NCBI RefSeq assembly: GCF_010672455.1
Contig: NZ_JAAHGO010000038.1
Span: 1-64,000, forward strand
Direction of reading: 5' to 3'
From: Okeania sp. SIO2C9
Lineage (GTDB): Bacteria > Cyanobacteriota > Cyanobacteriia > Cyanobacteriales > Microcoleaceae
Length of the DNA stretch: 64,000 nt
Part shown: piece by piece, positions 1 to 9,513 of the stretch
Layout of the letters: each line of letters starts with the position of its first letter
How positions within the stretch are numbered: the first letter of the stretch is position 1
Position numbers and translations under genes: made by a program
The notes under the pieces: model-generated
The model's database searches: none
The model's input: the letters and a program-made list of their open reading frames with translations, nothing else
What the model was told of the DNA's origin: nothing

Positions 1-202
1 AAAATTTTGTTTGCGGAGCATTGGGTAGGAAAAGAACTCTGGAAAATGCTACCGCAAAAATTAATCTTTGTTTGATTCGACTAATGCTCAAGAGATTAGC
101 GATCGCCTAATTTTTAGAGATACGATCGGGGGTTCTATACAGCACTTTTCAAGTTAAGTGATGAACAGTGGCGCAATAATAATATTCACCCATTGACATA
201 CT

Positions 203-233
203 CCCGATGTTGCTATATTCGCGACAACGCGGG
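203..233. repeat. Hairpin resembling an IS200/IS605 element end
   Basis: A short inverted repeat (CCCG..GTTG pairing with CAAC..CGGG) lies about 70 bp beyond the 3' end of the tnpB remnant. IS200/IS605 elements carry subterminal hairpins rather than terminal inverted repeats, so this could be the surviving right end. The assignment rests on position and shape only. Confidence 0.35.
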
Positions 234-305
234 ATTCTTCAGCCCCGGAAGCCCTGACTGCTGTTTCGTGTGAGGTGATGTCCTCCCCCTGTATTGATAA
301 TAATC

Positions 306-660
306 CTACCCACCCCCATCTCCTCCCGGGAGAGGAGCTAGAGGGGTGGCTGAGTTATAGTCTCTGTCCAACTCTTGCCCACACTTAGGGCATGAATGCC
401 AGCGCTCAGATAAGCTTTTAGAGACTTTACTCAAGCATTCCCAACAATGTTGAGACGTGCCTTTGGGGTCTACTTTGATCACTCGCTTTCCCAATTTCCC
501 AGCTACATATTCTAAAACATCAAGAAATTGATAGTGGCTGCATCTTGCAAAGACTTATTGAGTCCTGACTTAGCTGATTGACAATTGGGTAAGAATTGAC
601 CATTGTCGCCTAATTTAGCTTTACAACGTCGAACTAAATTAGCTATCTGTAAGTCTTCTT
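306..660 (-). pseudogene. TnpB (IS200/IS605 OrfB) C-terminal remnant
   Basis: The remnant encodes the C-terminal third of a TnpB RuvC-like nuclease. The segment at 306-494 carries the zinc ribbon (HCWEC ... CPKCG) followed by the RuvC-III DRDYNSA motif. Upstream (about 510-660) a second frame reads NLVRRCKAKLGDNGQFLPN and SGLNKSLQDAA, typical of the region before the zinc ribbon, and ends in a stop, so the two parts are separated by a frameshift. The N-terminal two thirds, including RuvC-I, are absent. The C-terminus runs into proline/glycine-rich out-of-family sequence, so the native end has also been lost. It cannot encode an active nuclease. Confidence 0.8.
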
Positions 661-875
661 AGTTATTGTATGATCACAGGAGTCAGTCCTCAGTCCTCAG
701 GAGTCAGCAGGAAGAAAGGATGAGAGTTGGAATTATCTGTGGATATTCCGGCATTTTATGTCTGCATTGAATGGAAGTAGAAAGTGCGATAACTGTATAA
801 CCTGATTTTATATTAAATATTGAAGTGTGGATAGAATTATAAGCATATATTATATAACCGGATTCTATATAATAA

Positions 876-2037
876 GTCCCCAAAAGCGCAAACATCGCCC
901 TGCACGGAATGGAAGAAAGGCTAGCTAAATTTGCCGAAAAACTCCCTCTGAGATATCCAAATGGGGAAATAATGGCAAAACGAGATAAACGAGCCACCCT
1001 ATCTCTAATGCGCTATGAGTCTCGACTTTGTAATCCTACACGAAGACATCAAAGTAGTCCTGCAGGCAAAAACCGTAATACAGGAATGGTTAAACCAGGT
1101 AGGATTAGAACTCAAACTAGAATTGACCAAAATTGCCCACACATTGGAAGAATATGAAGGGAATCAACCTGGATTTGACTTCTTAGGATTCAACATTAGG
1201 CAATATAAAGTTAAGTCAACTAAACGAGGATTTAAAACACTGATTAAACCATCCTCCAAGAGTATTAAAACTCATTATCAGAAACTGGCAGACATATGTG
1301 ATTATTACAAAAGTGTTCCAGTAAAAGCTTTAATAGCTAAACTAAACCCGATAATCAGGGGATGGGCTAACTACTTCTCCGGCGTAGTCAGTAAGGAGAC
1401 GTTCAATAGATTAGATAACCTCCTATGGAAAAGGCTATGGCGTTGGACAAGTAGAAGGCATCCAAATAAGTCAGCCAAATGGGTAAAGAAAAAGTACTTC
1501 CCCAACGTAAAAGAAACCAGAAAATGGGTTCTCATCGAAGGCGAATATATACTAAACCAACACTCAGATGTTCCCATTATCAGACACATCAAAGTTAAAG
1601 GTAATAAATCACCCTATGATGGTGACTGGACTTATTGGAGTAGCAGAATCGGAAAACATCCAGGCGTAAGGAAAGAAGTCACAACGCTGTTAAAACGGCA
1701 AAAGAATAAATGCGCATCTTGTGGACTAACCTTTAGACCAACTGACCTACTGGAAGTTGAGCACATAATACTAAGGTCTAAGGGTGGTGACAACACATAT
1801 AAAAACAAACAATTGTTGCACCGACATTGCAACGATACTAAAACTGCCTTAGATAAAAAGACATACACACAACCGAAGTTACAGGACTTACCTGAAGGTT
1901 ATTTATGGGTTAACGATATGTTGATACTGAGGGAGGGATGTACCTATGAAAAAGGACGTTTAAGAGAGGAGCCGTGTGAGGTGAAAGTCTCACGCACGGT
2001 TCTGAAGACGAGTCGGTTTGGTAACAAACTGGCTTAG
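876..2037 (+). pseudogene. Group II intron-encoded reverse transcriptase/maturase-HNH, broken
   Basis: Two overlapping frames make up one decayed protein. The first (about 882-1030) reads ANIALHGMEERLAKFAEKL and ends in RYESRLCN. The second resumes at about 1021 with DFVILHED. In intact proteins this is the RYADDFVILHED block, so an indel falls exactly in the catalytic YADD box of the reverse transcriptase. The rest is open to 2037: the maturase domain X (RGWANYFSG) and a complete C-terminal HNH endonuclease domain (CASCG, VEHI, HRHCN). The last ~25 codons read through intron domain V. The RT is dead twice over, through missing fingers/palm motifs and the YADD shift. A separate maturase or HNH product from the 1015 start is conceivable but unproven. 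Confidence 0.8.
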
Positions 2038-2040
2038 TTT
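1969..2040 (+). ncRNA. Group II intron domains V and VI
   Basis: Positions 1969-2002 form the 34-nt catalytic domain V hairpin: GAGCCGUG at the 5' side pairs with CACGGUUC at the 3' side, with a GAAA-type loop in the middle. The following stem (about 2012-2034, GTCGGTTTG pairing with CAAACTGGC) is domain VI, and an A just 3' of the stem is the candidate branch point. This is the most diagnostic RNA signature of a group II intron and fixes the strand and the 3' end. Confidence 0.85.
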
Positions 2041-2112
2041 AACATCTTTTGCGTTATGGCGATCGCTTTCCCTTACAAAACTTTACAAACAGTCTCTTAG
2101 TCGATCCATAAC

Positions 2113-2157
2113 AATAGTTAGTGATCAATCTAAAAAAAATATCAATCACTAACTATT
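2113..2157. terminator. 13-bp inverted repeat between intron and DUF1830 gene
   Basis: AATAGTTAGTGAT (2113-2125) is perfectly inverted at 2145-2157 with a 19-nt loop rich in A. It lies 47 bp downstream of the DUF1830 stop codon and could end transcription from the minus strand. No uridine tract directly follows, so terminator function is uncertain. Confidence 0.4.
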
Positions 2158-2203
2158 CCTACTTACCTGATCAAACTAATTTTGAGTACTTTTCAACTAT
2201 TAC

Positions 2204-2461
2204 CTACTCATCAACTTTCAAGTCCTTGCATAACAAACGTTCACATATAATTTCACCATTTTCTAGGGTTTGATGAATTTCTAATTCTGCTTCTGGAATT
2301 CCTTCAAATAATAAACGTTCTCCAGGGAAAACAGTGCGTTCCCAATATTTATTTTTAGGATTACTAATTCTAGCAATCTGTATCTTGTGAGTAGTATTCA
2401 CATAGAAACAGAGAATGTTTTGAACTTGTTTTTTTGGTAGTCTATCTAGTGCTATAGTCAC
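2204..2461 (-). CDS. DUF1830 family protein
   Basis: An 85-residue protein of the cyanobacterial DUF1830 family. It is recognised by ILCFYVNTTHKIQIARISN followed by the WERTVFPGERLLFEGIPEAELEI block and a C-terminal CERL motif. No function is known for the family and no enzymatic motif is visible. It has no signal peptide or membrane segment, so it is probably cytoplasmic. It stands alone: hemW starts its 3' end 190 bp upstream on the same strand, with an AT-rich gap between. Length matches the family. Confidence 0.8.
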   Translation of the reverse strand: MTIALDRLPKKQVQNILCFYVNTTHKIQIARISNPKNKYWERTVFPGERLLFEGIPEAELEIHQTLENGEIICERLLCKDLKVDE

Positions 2462-2651
2462 AATCTTTAATTCCCTCTAAGTTTTTGCTGCCGATTAGCA
2501 ACCTTACTGAACCTTAATATCTTTGAATGCCAATACAATTATTATAAACTAATAGGGATCGCTTAAACATACTTTTAATTACTTTTGTTGAAGAAAATTA
2601 ATTAGGCTTAAGTCCTCCACTATAAACCTAGTATTTCCCCAGTATAAATAC

Positions 2652-3965
2652 TTATATTTTATATTCCATACTGATAGAATTACTCAGTTTACTAAATAAC
2701 GTCGATAAAACTGTATTGGAGAACAAAAAACCTTCAGGATCGGTTAATCTCAAATATCCTTCTAATGGAAGTTTTTGGTTATTTGAGAATAAGGTTACTA
2801 TACCTTTTGGATTAATCAATTCTACCCACCCTAACTTTTGATAGGGTTGCAAATAGATTAATATTTGCTCTGCAGTTTGTTGACCAAAATGCTGAGATAA
2901 CGTTGATAAATTTATTCCATCTGCCAAGCGGAATCCTAACATTAGTGTTTCTAACAAACACTCCTGATTAGTTTCTAAATAATTATTGGATGTATCAATA
3001 CCCTGATATTTTAAACTACGATCTTGAAGCGATAGCTTGTATTGCCTATCGATAGATTGCACCCATTGATAATATTTTTTGCGTGTAGGTGGTCGGGTAA
3101 ATCTTTCCCCTGCTATATAACTTGCTGCACCCATACCAAAGCCATAATAAGGACGATTTTCCCAGTAGACTCGATTATGACCACACTGATAATCTGGCTT
3201 GGCGTAATTAGATATCTCATAATGTTCATATCCTGAAATTGATATTAACTGCTGTGCCATTCGATACATTTGAGCAGCTGTTTCATCTGTGGGTAAAGGA
3301 TGATTACCAGGTTGATAATAACGTCCAAAAGCTGTAACAGGTTCTACTACGAGGTCGTAACTAGAGATATGAGTTGGAGAAATAGCAATTCCAGCTTCTA
3401 AAGAAGTTTGCCATTGTTCTAGAGTTTGATGTGGCAGTCCCGAAATTAAATCTATGCTGAAATTAACAATTCCTGCTTGATGTAATATGTCTACTGCTTT
3501 GTAAATATCTGAGACATTGTGCGTTCTCCCACAAACCTTTAATAACTCATCTTGAAATGCTTGTACCCCTAAACTAACTCGATTTATCCCTAGAGATTTA
3601 TATCCTCGTACCTGTTCTAAGTCAAAAGTTCCTGGGTCCATTTCTATAGAAATTTCAGCATTGGCCACAATTATAAATTTTTGTTCTAGGGCATCTAGAA
3701 TCCGGTTCAATTGACTCACTGACAAAAGGGAGGGTGTACCACCGCCAAAGAAAATAGTTTCTAGGGGTTGATCGAAAGATTTTGTAATGTTTATTTCCTC
3801 ACAAATTACCTCCACATATTCTTGAATAGGAGAAAAATTATCACCTCTTTTACTATCTCCCACTACAGAAATCGGAAAATCACAGTAATAGCACCGCCGT
3901 CGGCAAAAAGGTATATGGACATAAGCCGAACTAGGGATATAGTAATTTCCGATTGGCCTTTTCAT
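2652..3965 (-). CDS. hemW: Radical SAM heme chaperone HemW-like (HemN-related)
   Basis: This 437-residue protein carries the radical-SAM cluster motif CxxxCxxC near the N-terminus (FCRRRCYYCDF, residues ~21-31), the SAM-binding glycine-rich segment FFGGGTPSLL (~95), and the HemN/HemW signatures GVQAFQD, DLISGLPHQT and HYEISNYAKP. The C-terminal winged-helix HemN_C region is present (LLETLMLGFRLADGINL). The short N-terminus without the extra HemN residues supports HemW, a heme-trafficking radical SAM protein, rather than true oxygen-independent coproporphyrinogen oxidase. Such genes are often annotated hemN. It is probably a single-gene unit. Confidence 0.8.
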   Translation of the reverse strand: MKRPIGNYYIPSSAYVHIPFCRRRCYYCDFPISVVGDSKRGDNFSPIQEYVEVICEEINITKSFDQPLETIFFGGGTPSLLSVSQLNRILDALEQKFIIVANAEISIEMDPGTFDLEQVRGYKSLGINRVSLGVQAFQDELLKVCGRTHNVSDIYKAVDILHQAGIVNFSIDLISGLPHQTLEQWQTSLEAGIAISPTHISSYDLVVEPVTAFGRYYQPGNHPLPTDETAAQMYRMAQQLISISGYEHYEISNYAKPDYQCGHNRVYWENRPYYGFGMGAASYIAGERFTRPPTRKKYYQWVQSIDRQYKLSLQDRSLKYQGIDTSNNYLETNQECLLETLMLGFRLADGINLSTLSQHFGQQTAEQILIYLQPYQKLGWVELINPKGIVTLFSNNQKLPLEGYLRLTDPEGFLFSNTVLSTLFSKLSNSISMEYKI

Positions 3966-4420
3966 TACAAAATATATTCTTATATAAAACTATCTTAAAC
4001 AATTATGAATTTAATTAAGAGTAGTAGTACAGTAAATTATCAAAAACTAATGCCGAGCGATAGAAATATTATTTAAGTAAAAAGTAAAAAAAGTAACTTT
4101 AAGATATAACCGTATGACTACTTCAAAGACGTAATATTCAAAATGTTGTCATTAAAACAAAAGTAAAAATAATCACATCATCCTTACTGCAAGATAGATT
4201 TTATACTTTAGTAGGAACTGTGAAGAGCAAAGTTCATTATGAATAGCTTCAAAATTTTTATGAGTTGAGGAAGCTGAGAACAAGAAAACTCTAAAGAATG
4301 GAACATTTACTTGAAGATATAATAGAAGCAACATTGAGCAGCCCAAAAATTATGGTTATTACTCACTATTGCTGAGTAACTCATGGGAAAAATTCTATAT
4401 CTATAAAACAAACTAAAAAA
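3966..4420. other. AT-rich divergent intergenic region
   Basis: 455 bp separate the divergent hemW and PIN-TRAM genes. I see no repeats of the families found elsewhere, no open frame with recognisable content and no strong hairpin. It presumably holds both promoters. Confidence 0.4.
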
Positions 4421-5500
4421 ATGCTTGACGCAATTATTATCATTTCATTTGTACTCGCTGGAACAGGGATAGGGTTCTATAGCATAGAACTACTACCTCC
4501 GAATGTATTATTAGAAGTTACCAATATTGAAGGTTTACGTTCAGTATTAGCTGCCTTCACTTCTTTAATTGGCTTTGTATTGGGATTAGTATTTCAGACT
4601 ACATATCGGCGAGTGGAAGCAAAAGTCGCCCAGATGCCAGTTGATTTATTATTAACTAGAGCAATAGGGTTAGTGATTGGACTATTAGTGGCAAACTTAA
4701 TGCTAGCGCCACTCTTTTTGCTTCCTATTCCGGGGGAATTTAGCTTTATTAAGCCTCTTGTAGCAGTTTTAGGCAGTGTCATGTTAGGCTTTACAGGGGT
4801 TAACGTTGCGGATACTCATGGTCGTGGTTTTTTACGGCTGATTAATCCTAATAGTCTGGATACAGTATTAGTAGCAGAAGGTACTCTTAAGCCTGCTACT
4901 ACTAAAGTTTTGGATACTAGCTGTATCATTGATGGCAGGATAGAAAATTTATTGGAAACAGGTTTTCTTGAAGGGCAAATTCTTGTTCCACAGTTCGTTT
5001 TACAGGAACTACAACTTATAGCTGATGCTTCTAACGATCAAAAAAGAGTTAGAGGTAGAAGGGGGTTAGACATCTTGAATAGGCTTAAAGCAGTTTACCC
5101 TTCTCAGATTCAAATTCATTTTGCAGACTATGAAGACATTTCTACAGTAGATGCTAAATTGATTCATTTTGCTCTAGAAATTAATGGTACTTTGTTAACT
5201 AATGACTACAATTTGTCTAAAGTTGCTAGTCTACAAAAAGTTATGGTACTGAATATTAATGACTTGACTCAGGCAGTACGACCAAGTTATCTACCTGGTG
5301 ATACTATTGAAATTAAAATTCGTAAAGCAGGGAAGGAGCCATCTCAGGGTATTGGATATCTGGATGATGGCACAATGGTAGTTGTGGAATCAGGTAGTGA
5401 ATATGTTGGAGATGAGGTTAGAGTTATTGTCACCAGTTCGTTACAAACTTCTGCGGGTAGAATGATTTTTGCCCGGACTCAAGAGTCTGCCATAGCTTAA
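4421..5500 (+). CDS. Membrane-anchored PIN/TRAM domain protein (YacL-like)
   Basis: The 359-residue protein has an N-terminal block of about four hydrophobic helices (residues 1-130). A PIN-like nuclease domain follows (about 160-290) with the acidic residues expected for metal binding: LDTSCIIDGRI, the E in VLQELQ, and LLTNDYNL near the end. A C-terminal TRAM domain (about 296-355, GIGYLDDGTMVVVESG) is typical of RNA contact. This is the architecture of Bacillus YacL and its cyanobacterial orthologues. It is probably an inner-membrane RNase or RNA-binding protein of unknown substrate. Confidence 0.85.
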   Translation: MLDAIIIISFVLAGTGIGFYSIELLPPNVLLEVTNIEGLRSVLAAFTSLIGFVLGLVFQTTYRRVEAKVAQMPVDLLLTRAIGLVIGLLVANLMLAPLFLLPIPGEFSFIKPLVAVLGSVMLGFTGVNVADTHGRGFLRLINPNSLDTVLVAEGTLKPATTKVLDTSCIIDGRIENLLETGFLEGQILVPQFVLQELQLIADASNDQKRVRGRRGLDILNRLKAVYPSQIQIHFADYEDISTVDAKLIHFALEINGTLLTNDYNLSKVASLQKVMVLNINDLTQAVRPSYLPGDTIEIKIRKAGKEPSQGIGYLDDGTMVVVESGSEYVGDEVRVIVTSSLQTSAGRMIFARTQESAIA

Positions 5501-5557
5501 TTTTGGCGATGGTTGCGATCGCCTGAAAATGTCTCATAAAATATGTTCAAAAAACAG

Positions 5558-5588
5558 CCCCAATTTTCTGTATTTCAGATAGTTGGGG
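5558..5588 (+). terminator. Possible hairpin after the PIN-TRAM gene
   Basis: CCCCAA at 5558-5563 pairs with TTGGGG at 5583-5588, and an inner CTG..CAG pair extends the stem. It lies 58 bp after the stop codon. There is no T tract directly after it, so the terminator call is weak. Confidence 0.3.
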
Positions 5589-5694
5589 TTAATTAGTTCA
5601 ACTAGAGACATTTCCTCAACCCAACCTACAGTTTGGTTTTGTCAAGGCGATCGCTCCCATAACCGATTTTAAGCTACAAGTATATTACATTGTA

Positions 5695-6603
5695 TTATTG
5701 CGACATACGCAATAAAAGAGAACGAACACCGAAACCACCCAATAGAAATAGACCAAAAATTGAACCCGGTTCGGGAACTGACTCTGGTTGCTCTCCCAAA
5801 GTGCCACCGTCAGCTTCGGAGGCAGTGACAATAGTGACGGCATAACCAGGATGAGAACCAGCATCGTTGATTGATAAATAACCAGGGATGTCCTTGTTAA
5901 AAGCTGCGTGGGAAGATTGATGCCAGTTACTCAAACCTGCGGTTGTTAAGCCTTCATTTACTGGAAAGTCCGAGGTCTCTGTGGGAATAACTACATTTTC
6001 TTCCAAGAAATATGAAACATAACCTTCTAACTCATCCTTCAAAAAAGAGCGATCATTTAACCACCACCGCCTATTCCGAGAATCTGCTGTAGGATACCAA
6101 CCATCAGTCAAAGCCATAATACCCATGCCTTCTCCACTACCTGCCCAGTTAACAGCATTCACTAAAAAACCAAGGGGACCGTCAGGACGAGGACCGATTT
6201 GGCCACTATAGTGTGCGTCTGCATCTTGACCGCTTAAGAAAGTGCGATTGCCTCTAGCTGTAGATATTGCGTCTTTATTATTCAAAATCCCAGTAGGGTC
6301 AAAATCAAATCCCCAGGCTCCCCCACCAGTTCCGATCGCCAAAACATCATAATCAGAAAAGTCGGGTGTAGGGTCTAGAGGATTCCAGAAAGTGAGATTC
6401 CAATCTAAACTGCCGTCGCCTTCAGGGTCAAATGTTGGTGCTAGAGCAGCTAATTCTGAGATTTCTGCGTTGTAAGCATCGGTCTGACCATACCAGAGAA
6501 CATTGAGGGATGCAGCATTAGCAGCAGTGGCAGTAAAAAGACCAAAAGTAGTGGCAATAGCTAGAATGGCTTGATTTATTAATTGATGTTTTTGATTACT
6601 CAT
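5695..6603 (-). CDS. PEP-CTERM exported protein
   Basis: A secreted protein with an N-terminal signal peptide (basic MSNQKHQ, hydrophobic core, cleavage after ATAANA) and a C-terminal PEP-CTERM sorting tag: VPEPGS, a hydrophobic helix and an R-containing tail. The mature body of about 240 residues resembles no enzyme I know and contains a DYDVLAIGTGGG segment. An in-frame ATG exists 12 bp upstream, but GGAG sits just before the second ATG at 6603, which I take as the start. PEP-CTERM proteins are processed by an exosortase and often go to the sheath or extracellular matrix. The gene is monocistronic. Confidence 0.8.
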   Translation of the reverse strand: MSNQKHQLINQAILAIATTFGLFTATAANAASLNVLWYGQTDAYNAEISELAALAPTFDPEGDGSLDWNLTFWNPLDPTPDFSDYDVLAIGTGGGAWGFDFDPTGILNNKDAISTARGNRTFLSGQDADAHYSGQIGPRPDGPLGFLVNAVNWAGSGEGMGIMALTDGWYPTADSRNRRWWLNDRSFLKDELEGYVSYFLEENVVIPTETSDFPVNEGLTTAGLSNWHQSSHAAFNKDIPGYLSINDAGSHPGYAVTIVTASEADGGTLGEQPESVPEPGSIFGLFLLGGFGVRSLLLRMSQ

Positions 6604-6615
6604 AATTTTCTCCAT

Positions 6616-7164
6616 TAGTAGTAGGTTGGGTTAAGCGGGAGCGCAACCCAACAAAATATAGAAACACAGCTCTGTGAAAAAATGAGGTTACTGCTATTAT
6701 TCATAACCAATGTAATTATAGAACAGGCAAATCAAAACATTGTCGAAAATCGACAGTGAAGATCGACAACTTTTTGACAAAATCAAAATACCACTAAAAC
6801 TTAGTCACAGCAATGTATTCAGCATAAATGGAGTGAAAATCGACAAGAATGTTTTTAAAAGTTGTCGATAATCGATAGTATGTAACGAAAAGTAAATCTC
6901 CCAAAACTCTCTTCCCTTGTGTTCTATTCTTCCTGCCTTTTTATAACGATAATTTTCAACACCGACCTACTTAATTTCCGAATCTTATACTAGAGCTGTT
7001 GTAAGTTAAGTTATAGGCTTAACAGTAAATCAGCAACTCATTATTTTTAACTGTAAAGGTTAAGATTAAATACCAAATTATTAAACTCTTGCACAACAGA
7101 TAAGTAAAAATTAGTCAATAATAATAGAAATCATAATTACCAACATTTGAGAAGGAAAAAGATA
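6616..7164. other. Intergenic region with short inverted motifs
   Basis: This is 549 bp between divergent genes. It contains several GTCGAxAATCGACA-type inverted motifs (about 6742-6770 and 6838-6878: TGTCGAAAATCGACA and TTGTCGATAATCGATA), which could be operator-like sites for the PEP-CTERM gene. No gene is visible. Confidence 0.35.
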
Positions 7165-7680
7165 ATGAAAACTAGCTTTCAAGACAGTACAACTCATACC
7201 TTAACTACCCCCCAAGAGCAAAGCGACCGCAATAAACAATTACCTGTTGAACGCCCCAAGAATGGCAAAAAATGGGCGATCGCTCTGGTGGCAGCGGGAC
7301 TTTTAGCTCTATCTACAGGCATCTATTTAGTCCGTAACCAGTCTCAGGGAAAACAAGAAATTATTGAAACTTTGACTATACCCGTGCAAGCTCAAAATAT
7401 AGTTGTGAGAATTACAGCTAGCGGGGAAGTCCAACCCATACAACGAGTCAACCTTTCTCCCAAAAATCAAGGCCGTTTGGCAGAATTGTATGTCGAACAG
7501 GGCGATCGCGTCCAAGCAGGCCAAGTTATTGCCCGGATGGAAAGTCGCGACCAGGAAATTATGTTGGAAGATACTCAGGTTCGCGCTCCTTTTTCTGGGA
7601 TTATTACTCAAAGATATGCAACGAAAGGAGCATTTGTGACGCCTACTAATTCTGCAATCCGGTTATATAGTATATGTTGA
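7165..7680 (+). pseudogene. HlyD/RND membrane-fusion protein, truncated
   Basis: The ORF starts as a periplasmic adaptor subunit: a cytoplasmic N-terminus, one membrane helix (about residues 33-53), and the first biotinyl-lipoyl half (GRLAELYVEQGDRVQAGQVIARM). It then jumps directly to the second lipoyl half (DTQVRAPFSGIITQRYATKGAFVTP). The helical hairpin normally between these is missing. The chain stops about five residues later at a copy of the repeat motif AATCCGGTTATATA (7656-7669), so the beta-barrel and membrane-proximal domains are gone. An intact member is 450-550 residues; this one has 171. The ATG at 7165 follows GAGAAGG and is a better start than the in-frame TTG at 7147. No transporter partner is adjacent. 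Confidence 0.75.
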
Positions 7681-7710
7681 TAATTCTATAATTACTTCAA
7701 TATTTAATAT

Positions 7711-7777
7711 CCCCCACTCCCCTACTCCCCTACTCCCCTACTCCCCTACTCCCCTACTCCCCCACTCTCCTACTCCC
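7711..7777 (+). repeat. Tandem CTACTCCCC microsatellite
   Basis: A 10-bp unit of the type CTACTCCCCT is repeated about six times. The same pyrimidine-rich motif, or its GGGGAGTAG complement, recurs at 22995-23033, 27422-27455, 60410-60440 and 61337-61368 and is characteristic of the intergenic DNA here. Confidence 0.8.
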
Positions 7778-7802
7778 AACTATACAATGAGGTAAACCAA
7801 TA

Positions 7803-8213
7803 ATGCAATTTGAGTCCAAAATAGAAATTAATGCCAACCCAGAAAATATCTTTAAAATTTATTCAGAGGTAAACCAATGGTCGAATTGGGACCCAGATAC
7901 TAAATATGCATATCTTCATGGAGATTTTTCTGATAATTCATGGATTGATTTACAAATCCAATCTGGGACTCGCGTTCAAATTAGGTTAGTAAAAGTAATT
8001 AGGAATAAGTCATTTATTACTGAATCAAAATTACCTTTATGTACTATCAGGTATGAACATATTCTTCAACCATTTGAAAGCAAAACTTTAGTTACACACA
8101 GAATTTTGTTTTCGGGAATTTTCAAGTATATTTTTTCATTTATGTTAGCTGCTCAAATGAAAGAATCTTTATCTCAAACAATTTTAGCCTTAAAAGATTT
8201 CGTAGAATCATAA
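7803..8213 (+). CDS. SRPBCC (START-like) family protein
   Basis: A 136-residue small protein with the fold signature of polyketide-cyclase/START-like proteins. The N-terminal strand is FESKIEINANPENIFKIYSEVNQWSNWDPD and the C-terminal amphipathic helix ends QTILALKDFVES. Such proteins bind hydrophobic ligands; no ligand can be inferred here. It sits after the HlyD fragment with a microsatellite between, so co-transcription is unlikely. No catalytic motif or signal peptide is visible. Confidence 0.7.
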   Translation: MQFESKIEINANPENIFKIYSEVNQWSNWDPDTKYAYLHGDFSDNSWIDLQIQSGTRVQIRLVKVIRNKSFITESKLPLCTIRYEHILQPFESKTLVTHRILFSGIFKYIFSFMLAAQMKESLSQTILALKDFVES

Positions 8214-8700
8214 TTTTTGGGTAATTCAGCATATTAAATTATCGGTAGTTCCGCATAATAATGGTATATGCAGATGAAAAATGTCTAGTACGGGCATCCT
8301 CGAAGGGAAGGGAGCAAGATGCTCCCACTACCGTATTTGGTAACAAAAATAATTATAATATGTGACTAATAAAAATGCACCACCACAGAGAATTTTATGG
8401 CTATTAAATACCTGCTAATTCTTGTTATATGCTACTATAAAAAAATAGATTTAATTGAGCATAAGTTATTTGTAATGACTAAAAAATAAGGTATCGCCCT
8501 TTCAAGGGGATAAAAAAAAATAAAGTTCAATATTTAAAACCTCTGACTTTCCTTAATTTGTAGAAAATATATATTGGACAAAAAAAATAAATTACTACAT
8601 AAAAAATGGTATCAAACCTATTCCCATGCGACTCCTGTCTCCTGACTCCTAAGCAGTAACCTAAATATTTGTAGCAAAGATTTATTAAACTTGTATAACA
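8214..8700. other. Repeat-bearing intergenic region
   Basis: 487 bp without a gene. At 8292-8334 it holds a GGGAGCAAGATGCTCCC inverted motif, also found at 21222-21241. At about 8490-8530 it holds a partial copy of the dispersed element that contains CCTTTCAAGGGG. Confidence 0.5.
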
Positions 8701-9513
8701 CTAATTTTTCAAGTTTCTGCCTAACAACTTATAGCTTGCCTTGCAACCAAAAATTAGTGCGATTACGGCAAGACCTGCTAGAATAGAAGACTCTGGAGTT
8801 GACACTGGTTTTTTCGGATCTGTTGCATCTGGTTCAGAGGCAGCTCCCCAAATATTTTCCCCCGGATTCAAGCCTGAGATTTCTCGAATGAAAGTTCCAG
8901 CACCCGTTTCTAGATTGAGTGCAAGTTGATTTCCATTTGCAGTATAACCAAATAGCGTTCCATCATCACCAAAAGCAAGACCATAAACTGCGCCATAACC
9001 AATATTACCAACTTTTGTGGCTGTACCATCTTGTGTAATACTCCAGAGCGAATCGCCACTAGAGGTTGCCCAAAACAGATTGCGAGCCGCATCGAATACA
9101 ATATCCCCACTACTTGAAAAACCTGAGATAGAAGATATAAGTGATGCTGCTCCAGAACTGGTGTCAATAGAGTAGAAACCCGAACCACCTGAGCCGTACA
9201 AAGTGCCATCATCAGTAAAACCTAGAGCATTAAGACTTGCTCCTAAATTACCAACGTAGTTATATGTTCCTGCATCTAAATTTACTGAATATAGTCTGCT
9301 GAAGGTAATACCCCAGAGTTCGTCCAGAGGATCGAGAGCAATATCAGTGAATCTTGGAGTTGATGCAAGCTGAGTATAAAATCCAGTTAAGTCATCGATT
9401 ACGCCAACTTGGCTACGGTTCGTTGACACATAGAAAGTCCCAGCTTCAGCAGAGGCGATCGGTGTAGATATAGCTGCTACACTTAACAGTAAGCAGGATA
9501 GTAGTTTTTTCAT
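8701..9513 (-). CDS. PEP-CTERM-like exported beta-propeller protein
   Basis: A 270-residue exported protein. The signal peptide (MKKLLSCLLLSVAAIS ... ASAEA) is clear. The body consists of repeated short segments of the form LWGITFSRLYSVNLDAG / TLYGSGGSGFYSIDTSSG / LFWATSSGDSLWSITQDG / TLFGYTANGNQLALNLETG, which look like propeller blades. The C-terminus has a variant sorting tag: STPESS, a hydrophobic helix and a basic tail. This PES variant replaces canonical PEP. It is probably anchored or released by the same exosortase pathway as the other PEP-CTERM proteins here. Function unknown. Confidence 0.75.
   Translation of the reverse strand: MKKLLSCLLLSVAAISTPIASAEAGTFYVSTNRSQVGVIDDLTGFYTQLASTPRFTDIALDPLDELWGITFSRLYSVNLDAGTYNYVGNLGASLNALGFTDDGTLYGSGGSGFYSIDTSSGAASLISSISGFSSSGDIVFDAARNLFWATSSGDSLWSITQDGTATKVGNIGYGAVYGLAFGDDGTLFGYTANGNQLALNLETGAGTFIREISGLNPGENIWGAASEPDATDPKKPVSTPESSILAGLAVIALIFGCKASYKLLGRNLKN

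Larger units (their letters stand above)
876..2040 (+). mobile_element. Group II intron, 5'-truncated
   Basis: This is the 3' part of a bacterial group II intron: the C-terminal half of the intron-encoded protein followed by RNA domains V and VI. Domains I-III, the 5' splice site and the N-terminal reverse transcriptase are missing. Homology starts abruptly at about 876, just after the repeat motif TATATAACCGGATT (851-864), so the left boundary is a break. The element cannot splice or move by itself. The 3' exon junction should fall at about 2036-2041. Confidence 0.8.

Noticed and set aside
1015-2037. DGR reverse transcriptase for the kinase-FGE target
   Set aside because: The protein has group II maturase domain X and an HNH domain and is followed by intron domain V. 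It is a retron/DGR-unrelated intron protein with a broken YADD.
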